Positions 50,141 to 61,864 of a stretch of 64,000 nt of DNA are shown here, in pieces. Under the pieces are notes generated by a model. That model was not told the DNA's origin and made no database searches. It saw only the letters and a program-made list of their open reading frames with translations. This DNA comes from Ralstonia pickettii DTP0602 (lineage in GTDB: Bacteria; Pseudomonadota; Gammaproteobacteria; Burkholderiales; Burkholderiaceae). The translations under genes were made by a program, and so were the position numbers. The stretch lies in the NCBI GenBank assembly GCA_000471925.1, contig CP006667.1, positions 3,906,001 to 3,970,000 of the forward strand. The letters are read 5' to 3'. Position 1 is the stretch's first letter, and every line of letters begins with the position of its first letter.

Positions 50141-50655
50141 TCAGTGCGCCGCCGCCAGCACGCGGCGGTAGAAGCCCACGCCTACCAGCACGAACACCGC
50201 CAGGCCCAGCTACTGCGCGGTCGCTTCAAACCCCGCCCCCACCAGCGCCAGCGGCGCATCCTTGCCCGACAGGCCGATCACCGCGGCCAGCATCACGCCG
50301 ACCAGCTTTCCCCGACGATCAGGCCCGAGGCCAGCAGCGTGCCGCGCCGCTCGGCGTGCTCAAGCGCCAGCTTGACGTCGTCCCCGCGCGCGGTGGCGCG
50401 GCGGCGCTCGGCCCGCAGCAGCAGCCACGACAGCATCGCCCCGACCACCAGCGCCGAGCTGATGGTCGGCGGCAGGTAGATGCCGATCCCGACCGCCAGC
50501 ACCGGCAGCCGCACCCCGTCGCCGCGGCGGACCTTCAGCCCCAGGTAGATGTTCGAGGGGGTGAACACGACCGTGATGAGCGCACCGGGGATAATGCCGC
50601 GCAGGGTCAGTTCAGGCAGGGAGATGTCGTCGGCGATACGGTCGACGCGAAGCAT
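50141..50655 (-). pseudogene. Remnant of an OPT-family oligopeptide transporter
   Basis: The N-terminal start of an OPT transporter (LTLRGIIPGALITVVFTPSN) is joined after about 45 residues to its C-terminal end (GIYLPPTISSALVVGAMLSW, RRGTLLASGLIVGES). After GES the frame shifts and continues VGVMLAAVIGLSGKDAPLAL, then a TAG replaces an expected Trp codon before LGLAVFVLVGVGFYRR. Intact members have well over 500 residues, so a large internal deletion, a frameshift and a nonsense codon are all present. Confidence 0.8.
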
Positions 50656-50712
50656 GCAGGTTCCTTTCCTTGGACTGGCGGCGCAGAAGCGGGCGCCGCG
50701 GCAATGGCAAGG

Positions 50713-51159
50713 TCAGTCGTTGCGCGCTTCCTCGGCCAGCCATTCCACCACCGGGATGGTGGCGGGCAGCAGCGGCCCGACTGTCACGGGCGTTTGCTGC
50801 CAGGAAAAGGCCTGGCCTTCGCGCCCGACGGGATCGCCCCGCCAGGCCGTGACCTTGCAGAAGTACAGCCGCACATAGGCGTGCGGGTAGTCATGTTCGA
50901 GGGTATGCCAGCGCTCGCATTGCGTTACGTCAAGGCCCAGCTCTTCATGGAGTTCTCTGGCCAGCGCGGCCTCTACCGACTCACCGGGCTCCAGCTTGCC
51001 ACCGGGGAATTCCCAGTAGCCTTCGTAGGGCTTGCCCGCAGGGCGTTGCGCCAGCAGGAAGCGGCCGTCGGGCTGCACCATCACGCCCACGGCGACCTCG
51101 GTGACCTTGCGCGGAGGATTATCAGCCGTTTCTGCGGGGCTTTGCATGGACACGCTCAT
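50713..51159 (-). CDS. mutT: MutT-type Nudix hydrolase (8-oxo-dGTP diphosphatase)
   Basis: 148 residues from the ATG at 51159, overlapping the stop of the upstream ATPase gene (ATGA); a longer frame to 51390 runs inside that gene and is rejected. The Nudix box is GGKLEPGESVEAALARELHE followed by ELGL (about residues 54-76). MutT removes oxidised dGTP from the nucleotide pool. A C-terminal hydrophobic segment (LLPATIPVVEWLAEEA) is typical. Confidence 0.93.
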   Translation of the reverse strand: MSVSMQSPAETADNPPRKVTEVAVGVMVQPDGRFLLAQRPAGKPYEGYWEFPGGKLEPGESVEAALARELHEELGLDVTQCERWHTLEHDYPHAYVRLYFCKVTAWRGDPVGREGQAFSWQQTPVTVGPLLPATIPVVEWLAEEARND

Positions 51160-52061
51160 GCCTTGGCGTCGCCGTTCACGTCGGCGATAAAAGGCTTGCC
51201 ATGCTTGCCGCCCCAGTCGCGCGCGAACTGCCAGGCCACCCGGCCCGAGCGCGAGCCGCGCTCCAGCGCCCACACCAGCGCATCGCCGCGCGCCGCGGCG
51301 ATGTCCTCGTCGGTGCAGCCGAAGTGCTTGAGCCAGTGGCCGACGATGGTCAGGTACTCGTCCTGCTTGGGCGGGTAGAACGACAGCCACAGCCCGAAGC
51401 GCTCGGACAGCGAGATCTTCTCCTCGACCACTTCACCGGGGTGGATCTCGCCGTCGTCGGTGTGGCGGTAGGTCTCGTTGTCCTTCATGTACTCCGGCAG
51501 CAGGTGCCGGCGGTTGGAGGTGGCGTAGATCAGCACATTGTCCGACTGCGCCGCGACCGAGCCATCCAGCGCCGACTTGAGCGACTTGTAGCCCGACTCG
51601 CCCTCCTCGAACGACAGGTCGTCGCAGAAGATCACGAAACGCTCGGGGCGCTGCGAGACCAGCTCGACGATATCGCCGAGGTCGCCCAGGTCATCCTTGT
51701 CCACCTCGACCAGGCGCAGCCCGTCCTTGACGAAGGCGTTCAGGCAGGCCTTGATCAGCGACGACTTGCCGGTGCCGCGCGCGCCGGTCAGCAGCACGTT
51801 GTTGGCCGGCAGCTGGTTCACAAACTGGCGCGTGTTGGCGACGATGGCGTCCTTCTGGCGCTCGATATTCTTCAGGTCGTCCAGGTGGATCGGCGGCAGC
51901 TGGCGCACCGGCTGCAGGTAGCCGATATTGCCGAACAGGCTCTGGCGCTTGCGCCAGCGGAACGCTACCGCCTCCTGCCAGTCCGCATCGCTCAGTTGCG
52001 GCGGCAGCCATTGTTCGAGTCGGGCGAGGAAGTTGTCGAGGCGGGAGGTGAGGTCGGACAT
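51156..52061 (-). CDS. DUF815 family ATP-binding protein (AAA+)
   Basis: 301 residues. Walker A GARGTGKSSL is near 92-101, Walker B-like FVIFCDDLSFEEG near 150, and an arginine-rich sensor region (GSRSGRVAWQFARDWGG) near the end. DUF815 proteins are AAA+ ATPases of unknown role. It is translationally coupled to mutT downstream and follows argJ by 126 nt containing a palindromic repeat. Confidence 0.9.
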   Translation of the reverse strand: MSDLTSRLDNFLARLEQWLPPQLSDADWQEAVAFRWRKRQSLFGNIGYLQPVRQLPPIHLDDLKNIERQKDAIVANTRQFVNQLPANNVLLTGARGTGKSSLIKACLNAFVKDGLRLVEVDKDDLGDLGDIVELVSQRPERFVIFCDDLSFEEGESGYKSLKSALDGSVAAQSDNVLIYATSNRRHLLPEYMKDNETYRHTDDGEIHPGEVVEEKISLSERFGLWLSFYPPKQDEYLTIVGHWLKHFGCTDEDIAAARGDALVWALERGSRSGRVAWQFARDWGGKHGKPFIADVNGDAKA

Positions 52062-52131
52062 GGCGGCGTGACGGTGTCAGTAGTTGGGGAGAGGGGTGGA
52101 TTTGCGGGGCATCGCGTATCCGGAAACGCCT

Positions 52132-52179
52132 GCCCTCTCCTCCGGCCCCTCTCCTGCATGCGGGAGAGGGGAGCAAACC
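52132..52179. repeat. REP-like intergenic palindromic element, copy 2
   Basis: Nearly identical to 19033-19080: CCCTCTCC, CCGG, hairpin arms CCCCTCTCCTGC (52146-52157) and GCGGGAGAGGGG (52160-52171, one T-G wobble), then GAGCAAAC. It lies just after the argJ stop, in the gap before the DUF815 gene. Confidence 0.75.
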
Positions 52180-52187
52180 CGGGGTGC

Positions 52188-53414
52188 TTAAGAGCGGTAG
52201 TCGGCGTTGATCGACACGTAATCGTGCGACAGGTCGCAGGTCCATACGGTGGCTTCGGCATTGCCGCGGCCGAGCGCAATGCGCACGGTGATCTCGGCCT
52301 GCTTCATCACGCGCTGGCCGTCTTCTTCGCGGTAGTCGGGGTTGCGGCCGCCGTTGCGGGCCACCCAGACATCGTCCAGCCACAGGTTGACGCGGCCGAC
52401 ATCGAGGTCATCGATGCCCGCATAGCCCACCGCGGCCAGGATGCGGCCCAGGTTGGGGTCCGACGCATAGAACGCGGTCTTGACCAGCGGCGAGTGCGCG
52501 ACCGCGTAGGCGATCTGGCGGCACTCGGCAACGTCCTTGCCGCTTTCGACGCGGATGGTCATCAGCTTGGTCGCGCCTTCGCCGTCGCGCACGATCATCT
52601 GCGCCAGCTCCTGCGCCAGCGCGGTCACCGCGTCGCGCAGCGCCTCGAAGGCCGGGCCTTCGGCGCGGTCAACCACGGCACCGGACTTGCCGGTGGCGAT
52701 CAGCACGAACGAGTCGTTGGTCGAGGTATCGCCGTCGATGGTGATGCTGTTGAACGAGTGGTCGGCGGCGTGCGACACCAGCGCCTGCAGCACCGGCTGG
52801 GCCACCGCGGCGTCCATGGCGATAAAGCCGAGCATGGTCGCCATGTTGGGGCGGATCATGCCGGCGCCCTTGCTGATGCCCGACAGCGTCACGGTCTTGC
52901 CGTCGATCTGCGCCGTGCGCGACGCGGCCTTGGGCTGCGTGTCGGTAGTCATGATCGACTCGGCGGCGGCCAGCCAGTTGTCGGCCTTGGCGTTGGCGAT
53001 GGCGGCGGGCAGGCCGGCCACCAGGCGATCCACCGGCAGCGGTTCCAGGATCACGCCGGTCGAGAACGGCAGCACCTGCTCGGCGGCGATACCCAGTTGC
53101 GCGGCGAGTGCATCGCAGGTGGCGCGGGCATTGGCCAGGCCCGGCTCGCCGGTGCCGGCGTTGGCGTTGCCGGTGTTGACCACCAGCGCGCGGATGCCCT
53201 TGCCGGCAGCCAGGTGCTCACGGCACACCTGCACCGGTGCGGCGCAGAAGCGGTTGTTGGTGAAGACGCCAGCCACGGTGCTGCCCTCGGCCACGCGCAC
53301 CACCAGCACGTCCTTGCGATTGGCCTTGCGGATGCCCGCCTCGGCCCAGCCGAGCTCCACGCCGGCGACGGATTTCAGGTTCTCTGCCTGGGGCAGCGGA
53401 AGATTGACGGGCAT
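52188..53414 (-). CDS. argJ: Bifunctional ornithine acetyltransferase/N-acetylglutamate synthase
   Basis: 408 residues from the ATG at 53414 (GAGGAG 6 nt upstream); the frame to 53471 overlaps the secA terminator. The self-cleavage site Ala-Thr is in [20 protein letters not shown], with Thr193 the expected nucleophile. It recycles the acetyl group from N-acetylornithine to glutamate in arginine synthesis. Whether this ArgJ is mono- or bifunctional cannot be told from sequence alone. Confidence 0.96.
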   Translation of the reverse strand: MPVNLPLPQAENLKSVAGVELGWAEAGIRKANRKDVLVVRVAEGSTVAGVFTNNRFCAAPVQVCREHLAAGKGIRALVVNTGNANAGTGEPGLANARATCDALAAQLGIAAEQVLPFSTGVILEPLPVDRLVAGLPAAIANAKADNWLAAAESIMTTDTQPKAASRTAQIDGKTVTLSGISKGAGMIRPNMATMLGFIAMDAAVAQPVLQALVSHAADHSFNSITIDGDTSTNDSFVLIATGKSGAVVDRAEGPAFEALRDAVTALAQELAQMIVRDGEGATKLMTIRVESGKDVAECRQIAYAVAHSPLVKTAFYASDPNLGRILAAVGYAGIDDLDVGRVNLWLDDVWVARNGGRNPDYREEDGQRVMKQAEITVRIALGRGNAEATVWTCDLSHDYVSINADYRS

Positions 53415-53471
53415 GTGGACTCCTCTATTCCTGCTTGCGCTTTCTGCTAGCGAATTGCTTGTCTCAGACAA

Positions 53472-53496
53472 ACATGCCCGCGGAGGGCGGGCATGT
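53472..53496 (-). terminator. Terminator of secA
   Basis: 10-bp perfect stem ACATGCCCGC/GCGGGCATGT with a 5-nt loop. Read on the minus strand it is followed by TTGTCTGAG. It lies 57 nt after the secA stop. Confidence 0.6.
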
Positions 53497-53553
53497 CGTT
53501 TCCTATCGCGTCATTCCCCGAGCGGCGGGAACGACGTCATACCGGTGCGCGGC

Positions 53554-56331
<2,778 letters not shown>

Positions 56332-56614
56332 CGATTGCTTTCACCTGCGCGGAACCGGGTGGCACCCCAGGGATGCGGGCTGCTCCGGCGACCGGGCGAG
56401 GAATGGATAGATTGGCGCAAAACGCCGAGTTTATCATGTGCCGGGGTCACGGCCGGAACGCGCCGGGCCCCGTCCGGCAAGGGCGGGCAAGCCTGCCGAA
56501 TGTCGACCACGCTTATCGCCCGCACGATTGCCCGCGCGCCCCACCAGCCGCAGTTTGGGGCGGCCGCCGCAGCTTCAATCCACAGTTGGGCAAGGCGGCC
56601 CCCGCGCCCCTTGC

Positions 56615-56629
56615 TAGAATGCATGCATG
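56615..56629 (+). promoter_or_regulatory. Candidate -10 box of dciA, possibly leaderless
   Basis: TAGAAT at 56615-56620 lies only 6 nt before the ATG at 56627, so transcription would start at or near the start codon. No Shine-Dalgarno and no clear -35. Confidence 0.4.
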
Positions 56630-57145
56630 CGCCGCTTCACCCACCACGCCCTGCAGACCCCCGCCGCCAAGCCGCTCAACGACTGGCTGGCCAAGGCCGG
56701 CCCGGTTTCGACGCTGATGCAGACCGCGCGCCAGCTTTCGGTGCTGGAGGCCGAGGTGCTGGCGCTGCTGCCCGCCGGCATGCGCGACGGTTTGGCTGTG
56801 GCCGGGGTTAAGCGTGATGCAAGCGACCCCAACGCCCAGGTGCTGCTGTTGCTTGCCGCCCACGGCGCCGCCGCGGCCCGCGTGCGCCAGGTGGTACCCA
56901 CGCTGCTCACGCGGCTGCAGCAGCGCGGCTCGCAGATCACCGCGATCCGGGTGCGGGTGCAGCCGGAGGTGTCGCGCCACGCGGACTGGGAGGTGGAGCC
57001 CGTGCAGCGCCAGCGCACCGGCGGCCGCATGACGCCCACGGGGCTCGCCAACCTGGACCAGCTGGCGCGCAGCCTGCCGGATTCGCCGCTGCGCGACGCG
57101 CTCAATACGCTGCTCGCCCACCATCGCCAGGCGCCGTCCCGGTAA
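56627..57145 (+). CDS. dciA: DciA (DUF721) replicative helicase operator/loader
   Basis: 172 residues. It has an N-terminal helical region (LNDWLAKAGPVSTLMQTARQ) and a central DUF721 domain with RVRQVVPTLLTRLQQRGSQI and TAIRVRVQPEV. DciA loads DnaB in bacteria that lack DnaC/DnaI; Burkholderiales have no DnaC. It is divergent from secA, the usual location (DUF721 next to secA and lpxC). The start codon context suggests a leaderless mRNA. Confidence 0.88.
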   Translation: MRRFTHHALQTPAAKPLNDWLAKAGPVSTLMQTARQLSVLEAEVLALLPAGMRDGLAVAGVKRDASDPNAQVLLLLAAHGAAAARVRQVVPTLLTRLQQRGSQITAIRVRVQPEVSRHADWEVEPVQRQRTGGRMTPTGLANLDQLARSLPDSPLRDALNTLLAHHRQAPSR

Positions 57146-57160
57146 TTCGGAAAAAACAAG

Positions 57161-57184
57161 AAAGCCGACCCGAGGGTCGGCTTT
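57161..57184. terminator. Bidirectional terminator between dciA and lpxC
   Basis: 11-bp stem AAAGCCGACCC/GGGTCGGCTTT with a 2-nt spacer, with T-runs on both strands (CTTTTCG and CTTTCTTG). It lies between convergent genes. Confidence 0.88.
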
Positions 57185-57212
57185 TCGTTGTGCGGCCGGC
57201 AGGTTGCGTGAC

Positions 57213-58130
57213 TCAGGCAAACGCTGGCTGTGCCTGCGGCAGGAAGGCCGCGGGAGCTTCCTCGACGCGGTCGAAGGTGACCAGCTCGTAGGCTTCCTGG
57301 TCGGCCAGCAGCGCGCGCAGCAGCTGGTTGTTCAGGCCGTGGCCCGACTTGTTTGCCACATAGGCGCCGATCAGCGGATGGCCCACCACATACAGGTCGC
57401 CGATCGCATCCAGGATCTTGTGGCGCACGAACTCGTCGCCGTAGCGCAGTTCCTCGTTGTTGAGCATGCGGTGCTCGTCCAGCACGATGGCGTTGTCCAG
57501 GCTGCCGCCACGGGCCAGGCCCATCTCGCGCAGCGCCTCCACCTCGTGGGCAAAGCCGAAGGTGCGGGCACGGGCGATTTCGCGCACGTAGCTGGTGTCG
57601 CCGAAGTCGATCTCGAAGGTCTGGCCGGTCTTATCGACCGCCGGGTGGCGGAAGTCGATGGTGAACGACAGCTTGAAGCCGAAATACGGCTCCAGGCGCG
57701 CGAGCTTGTCGCCCTCGCGCACTTCGACCGCCTTCTTCACGCGGATAAAGGTCTTCAGCGCGTTCTGCTCTTCGATGCCTGCCGACTGCAGCAGGAATAC
57801 GAAGGACGCGGCGCTGCCGTCCATGATCGGGATTTCCTCGGCATCGACGTCGACATAGAGGTTGTCGATGCCCAGGCCCGCGCACGCCGACATCAGGTGC
57901 TCGACGGTCGAAACGCGCGCGCCATCCTTCTGCAGCACCGATGCCAGGCGCGTGTCGCCGATGGCCGATGCGGCCACGGGAATCTCGACGGCCTCGGGCA
58001 GGTCGACGCGGGTAAAGACGATGCCGGTATCGGCCGGCGCGGGACGCAGGGTCAGCGTGACCTTGCGACCCGAGTGCAGGCCGATGCCAACCGTCTTCAC
58101 CAGGGATTTGATCGTGCGCTGTTTGAGCAT
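57213..58130 (-). CDS. lpxC: UDP-3-O-acyl-N-acetylglucosamine deacetylase
   Basis: 305 residues. Zinc ligands: His78 in [10 protein letters not shown] and the C-terminal [20 protein letters not shown] (His near 237, Asp near 241). It performs the committed step of lipid A synthesis. The start has GAGG upstream (TTGAGGCTGTCATG). A TATAAT lies at 58144-58149 on the minus strand, only 14 nt before the ATG. Confidence 0.98.
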   Translation of the reverse strand: MLKQRTIKSLVKTVGIGLHSGRKVTLTLRPAPADTGIVFTRVDLPEAVEIPVAASAIGDTRLASVLQKDGARVSTVEHLMSACAGLGIDNLYVDVDAEEIPIMDGSAASFVFLLQSAGIEEQNALKTFIRVKKAVEVREGDKLARLEPYFGFKLSFTIDFRHPAVDKTGQTFEIDFGDTSYVREIARARTFGFAHEVEALREMGLARGGSLDNAIVLDEHRMLNNEELRYGDEFVRHKILDAIGDLYVVGHPLIGAYVANKSGHGLNNQLLRALLADQEAYELVTFDRVEEAPAAFLPQAQPAFA

Positions 58131-58143
58131 GACAGCCTCAACT

Positions 58144-58149
58144 ATTATA
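58144..58149 (-). promoter_or_regulatory. Candidate -10 box of lpxC
   Basis: TATAAT on the minus strand in an AT-rich spacer (58131-58190). The resulting leader would be very short; no good -35. Confidence 0.35.
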
Positions 58150-58283
58150 AAAATCTATCGGGCGGTTTTTTTGATTAAGGGATTTTACCACCACCTCAGG
58201 GGCGCTGCAGCCGGGTTTTGTTTCCGGCTGGTAACACTGCCTTAACAAGTTGCGCATTGTCCACGTTTACCCGGATGACTGTG

Positions 58284-58790
58284 TCAGCCGCGCAACGCTG
58301 CCAGCACAGCCTCGGCGCTGCTGACGCGGAATTCGCCGGGCGCCTCCACCTCGAGCCGGGTCACCACGCCATCGTCGATCACCATCGCGTAGCGTTTCGA
58401 GCGTAGACCCAGGCCACGGGCGCTCAGGTCCTGCTCCAGGCCGAGCGCGCGCGTCCATTCCGCACTGCCGTCTGCCATCATGCGCACCGTGCCGGCGACC
58501 TGTTGTTCGCGGCCCCACGCACCCATCACAAAAGCATCGTTGACCGACACGCACCAGACCTCGTCGATGCCGGCGTCGCGCAGCGCCGCGGCATGCTGCA
58601 CATAGCCGGGCACATGCTTGGCCGAGCAGGTAGGGGTGAAAGCGCCGGGCAGGCCGAACACCACGATCTTGCGGCCGCGCACGAGGTCGGCCACCTTGAA
58701 AGCGTTGGGTCCCAGTACGCAACCTTCGCTTTCCGTTTCAATGAATTCCTGCAGCGTGGCGTCCGGGACGCGGGATCCGACAGTGATCAT
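58284..58790 (-). CDS. Peroxiredoxin (Prx5-like)
   Basis: 168 residues from the ATG at 58790 (MITVGSRVPDATLQEF); the longer frame to 58925 lacks support. The peroxidatic Cys is in GAFTPTCSAKHVPGY, the Prx5/redoxin signature P-x3-T-x2-C. A second Cys pair near 30 and 80 (EGCVLG, EVWCVSV) could resolve the disulfide. It detoxifies peroxides. It sits between lpxC and ftsZ, an arrangement found in Ralstonia/Cupriavidus. Confidence 0.92.
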   Translation of the reverse strand: MITVGSRVPDATLQEFIETESEGCVLGPNAFKVADLVRGRKIVVFGLPGAFTPTCSAKHVPGYVQHAAALRDAGIDEVWCVSVNDAFVMGAWGREQQVAGTVRMMADGSAEWTRALGLEQDLSARGLGLRSKRYAMVIDDGVVTRLEVEAPGEFRVSSAEAVLAALRG

Positions 58791-59252
58791 GGCTCGTGGT
58801 CTTCCTGGGTTTTCTGAAGAATAGGACGGATGGGCCGGATGCATGCGCACACCCTTGCGGCGGGGAACCTCAAGATCATAGGCGCCCTGGCAGCGATGCC
58901 AAAGCCGGATCACATCCGGTGACATTCGCCATGAATTCGATACAACTAGCGATACAGCTTGCTACAAAGACGTCCGCGCGACGCACCTTGTGGGTGCGCC
59001 GCGCGGACGTCGATACATCCCGACCGGGAAGGCGGGAAACCAGTCCGGGGAGGCGGCCAGCGGCACGCCTTGCCCGGCGACGGGATGTGGGTGAAGCTCG
59101 CGACCAGCAGGCGGCGCGGCGCCGCCGGCTGCCTGCCGGGTCACGTCAGTCCATGCTAGGCACGCGCGGATGGGGAGCGCACGTGCTTCGCGACAAGGCG
59201 ACGCGATCCGTCAGGCGGCCGGTGGAAGCACCGATGCCGCGCCGGTCCGGGC
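58791..59252. other. Spacer between ftsZ and the peroxiredoxin gene
   Basis: 462 nt without a supported gene. It holds a long hairpin at 58969-59011 and the short direct motif GATACAACTAGC/GATACAGCTTGC at 58939-58962. Confidence 0.5.
58969..59011 (-). terminator. Long hairpin downstream of ftsZ
   Basis: 12-bp outer stem GACGTCCGCGCG/CGCGCGGACGTC, one mismatch, then a 6-bp inner stem CGCACC/GGTGCG with a 5-nt loop. On the minus strand it is followed by TTTGTAGC. It is a probable terminator of ftsZ transcription, about 240 nt after the stop. Confidence 0.6.
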
Positions 59253-60446
59253 TCAGTCTGCCTGCTTGCGCAGGAAGGCCGGGATGTCGTACGTATCCAC
59301 ACCCTTTTCCTGCAGCGCCGCCACGTGAGCCGACGCCGACTCGCGCGAGCTGCGCCACACCGCCGGCGTGTCCAGCCCGCTGTAGTCCGGCGAGTGGTGC
59401 GTGGCCGCGGCCGCGGTCATGCCGCTCATCATCTGTACCGGCATGTTGTCGGTACCGGTCTTGAGCAGCGTCATCGGCTGTTGCTTCTTGGCCGAGCGGC
59501 CCAGGCCCGTGGCGACCACGGTCACGCGCAGCGCATCGCTCATCGAATCGTCGTACACCGTACCGAAGATCACGGTCGCATCTTCCGCGGCATAGCTGCG
59601 GATGGTGTTCATGACTTCCTTGGTTTCCGACAGCTTCAGCGAACGGCTGGCGGTGATGTTGACCAGCACGCCGCGCGCGCCGGACAGGTCCACGCCTTCC
59701 AGCAGCGGGCTGGCCACGGCCTGTTCGGCCGCCAGGCGGGCGCGATCCACGCCCGACACGGTGGCCGTCCCCATCATGGCCTTGCCCTGCTCGCCCATCA
59801 CCGTCTTCACGTCTTCGAAGTCGACGTTCACCAGGCCGTCAACATTGATGATCTCGGCAATGCCGGCCACCGCGTTGTGCAGCACGTCGTCGGCGCACTG
59901 GAAGCACGCGTCCATCTCGGCGTCGTCGCCCATCACTTCGAACAGCTTCTCGTTGAGCACAACGATCAGCGAATCGACCGACGATTCCAGCTCGCTCGAA
60001 CCATGTTCGGCCACCTTGGCGCGGCGTGCGCCTTCGAACTCGAACGGCTTGCTGACCACCCCTACGGTCAGGATGCCCATTTCCTTGGCAACCTGCGCCA
60101 CGATCGGCGCGGCACCGGTACCGGTACCGCCGCCCATGCCGGCAGTGATGAAGACCATGTGCGCGCCGCGCAGGGCGTCGGCGATCTGCTCCCGCGCCTG
60201 ATCCGCGCAGTTGCGGCCGACTTCCGGCTTGGCGCCGGCGCCCAGACCCGTGTTGCCGAGTTGCAGCACGCGCGAAGCGCTCGAGCGCTTGAGCGCCTGA
60301 GCATCGGTGTTCATGCAGATGAATTCGACGCCTTGCACGCCGCGGCTGATCATGTGCTGCACGGCGTTACCGCCCGCACCGCCCACGCCAACCACCTTGA
60401 TGATGGTGCCGTCCTGCACTTCCGTTTCGATCATGTCAAAGTCCAT
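59253..60446 (-). CDS. ftsZ: Cell division protein FtsZ
   Basis: 397 residues from the ATG at 60446 (GGAGG 6 nt upstream). The tubulin signature GGGTGTGAAP is at about 106-115, the T7 loop NVDFEDVKTVM near 209, and the conserved C-terminal peptide DIPAFLR near 388 binds FtsA and ZapD. It polymerises into the Z ring. Separated from ftsA by 185 nt, which could hold a promoter. Confidence 0.98.
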   Translation of the reverse strand: MDFDMIETEVQDGTIIKVVGVGGAGGNAVQHMISRGVQGVEFICMNTDAQALKRSSASRVLQLGNTGLGAGAKPEVGRNCADQAREQIADALRGAHMVFITAGMGGGTGTGAAPIVAQVAKEMGILTVGVVSKPFEFEGARRAKVAEHGSSELESSVDSLIVVLNEKLFEVMGDDAEMDACFQCADDVLHNAVAGIAEIINVDGLVNVDFEDVKTVMGEQGKAMMGTATVSGVDRARLAAEQAVASPLLEGVDLSGARGVLVNITASRSLKLSETKEVMNTIRSYAAEDATVIFGTVYDDSMSDALRVTVVATGLGRSAKKQQPMTLLKTGTDNMPVQMMSGMTAAAATHHSPDYSGLDTPAVWRSSRESASAHVAALQEKGVDTYDIPAFLRKQAD

Positions 60447-60631
60447 CACTGCCTCCGAGAAGAATCAGTCCCCAGACGATGCAGCCTCCCCGCCGCAACC
60501 CCTGGTTCCTGAACAAGAAACCATTAAAAAGAAAAGAACCAGAAACCTTCCGCTCAACGCGCCACGGCCTGTCCGGTAGACAAGACCACTGGCGCGCCGT
60601 TGCATCGACTGGCCGTCAATTTCCCTGATGC

Positions 60632-61864
60632 TTAGAAATTGCCGACAAACCATTCCTTCATGCGGGCCCACACCTGCTTGACCGACCCGCTCTGCACCGC
60701 GACCTTGCGTCCGCGCATGCGTTGCACGCGACCTTCCAGCAGCAGGCCCATCACCGTTGCATAGCGCGGGCTCTTCACTACCTCGTGCAGGTTGCCGCGG
60801 TACTCCGGCACGCCCACGCGCACGGGCTTGAGAAAGATGTCTTCGCCCAGCTCGACCATGCCCGGCATCATCGCGGTCCCACCGGTGATGACCACGCCGG
60901 ACGACAACAGTTCTTCATAGCCGGACTCGCGCACCACCTGGTGCACCAGCGAGTACAGCTCTTCGATGCGCGGCTCGATCACCGCTGCCAGTGCCTGGCG
61001 GCTGAGCGTGCGCGTGCCGCGGTCGCCCACGCCGGGGACTTCGATCATGTCTTCCGGGTCGGCGATCGCCTGCTTGGCGATGCCGTACTGGATCTTGATG
61101 TCCTCGGCGTCGGGCGTCGGCGTGCGCAGCGCCATCGCAATATCGTTGGTGATCTGGTCGCCGGCGATGGGGATCACGGCCGTATGGCGGATCGCGCCTT
61201 CGCTGAAGATGGCGATGTCGGTGGTGCCGCCGCCGATGTCGACCAGCACCACGCCCAGTTCCTTCTCGTCCTCGGTCAGCACCGCCAGGCTCGAGGCCAG
61301 CGGCTGCAGGATCAGGTCGTGCACTTCCAGGCCACAGCGGCGCACGCACTTGACGATGTTCTGCGCGGCGCTCACCGCGCCGGTGACGATATGCACCTTC
61401 ACTTCCAGGCGGATGCCGCTCATGCCGATGGGCTCGCGCACGTCCTCCTGGCCGTCGATGATGAATTCCTGCGTCAGGATGTGCAGGATCTGCTGGTCGG
61501 TCGGGATATTGACCGCCTTGGCGGTCTCGATCACGCGCGCCACGTCGGTCTGCGTGACCTCCTTGTCCTTGATCGCCACCATGCCGCTGGAGTTGAAGCT
61601 GCGGATATGGCTGCCTGCAATGCCGGTAAAGACCTCCGAAATCTTGCAGTCGGCCATCAGCTCGGCCTCTTCCAGCGCCTTCTGGATCGACTGCACGGTG
61701 GCCTCGATATTGACCACGACCCCTTTCTTCAGACCCTTGGACTCTGACTGGCCCATCCCGATCACCTCGTAGCTGCCGTCGGGGCGCAGTTCTGCCACCA
61801 CCGCCGCCACCTTCGAGGTGCCGATGTCCAGACCAACCAACAGGTCCTTGTATTCCTTGCTCAT
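60632..61864 (-). CDS. ftsA: Cell division protein FtsA
   Basis: 410 residues. Actin-like fold: phosphate-1 LLVGLDIGTSKVAAVVA, phosphate-2 VVLVDIGGGTTDIAIF, adenosine motif VVITGGTAMMPGM. The C-terminal amphipathic helix (VWARMKEWFVGNF) binds the membrane. It tethers FtsZ. GGAG precedes the ATG, which overlaps the ftsQ stop (ATGA). Confidence 0.98.
   Translation of the reverse strand: MSKEYKDLLVGLDIGTSKVAAVVAELRPDGSYEVIGMGQSESKGLKKGVVVNIEATVQSIQKALEEAELMADCKISEVFTGIAGSHIRSFNSSGMVAIKDKEVTQTDVARVIETAKAVNIPTDQQILHILTQEFIIDGQEDVREPIGMSGIRLEVKVHIVTGAVSAAQNIVKCVRRCGLEVHDLILQPLASSLAVLTEDEKELGVVLVDIGGGTTDIAIFSEGAIRHTAVIPIAGDQITNDIAMALRTPTPDAEDIKIQYGIAKQAIADPEDMIEVPGVGDRGTRTLSRQALAAVIEPRIEELYSLVHQVVRESGYEELLSSGVVITGGTAMMPGMVELGEDIFLKPVRVGVPEYRGNLHEVVKSPRYATVMGLLLEGRVQRMRGRKVAVQSGSVKQVWARMKEWFVGNF

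Noticed and set aside
51201..53450. 749-codon plus-strand frame opposite the DUF815 gene and argJ
   Set aside because: It spans two genuine opposite-strand genes and their spacer; a shadow frame.
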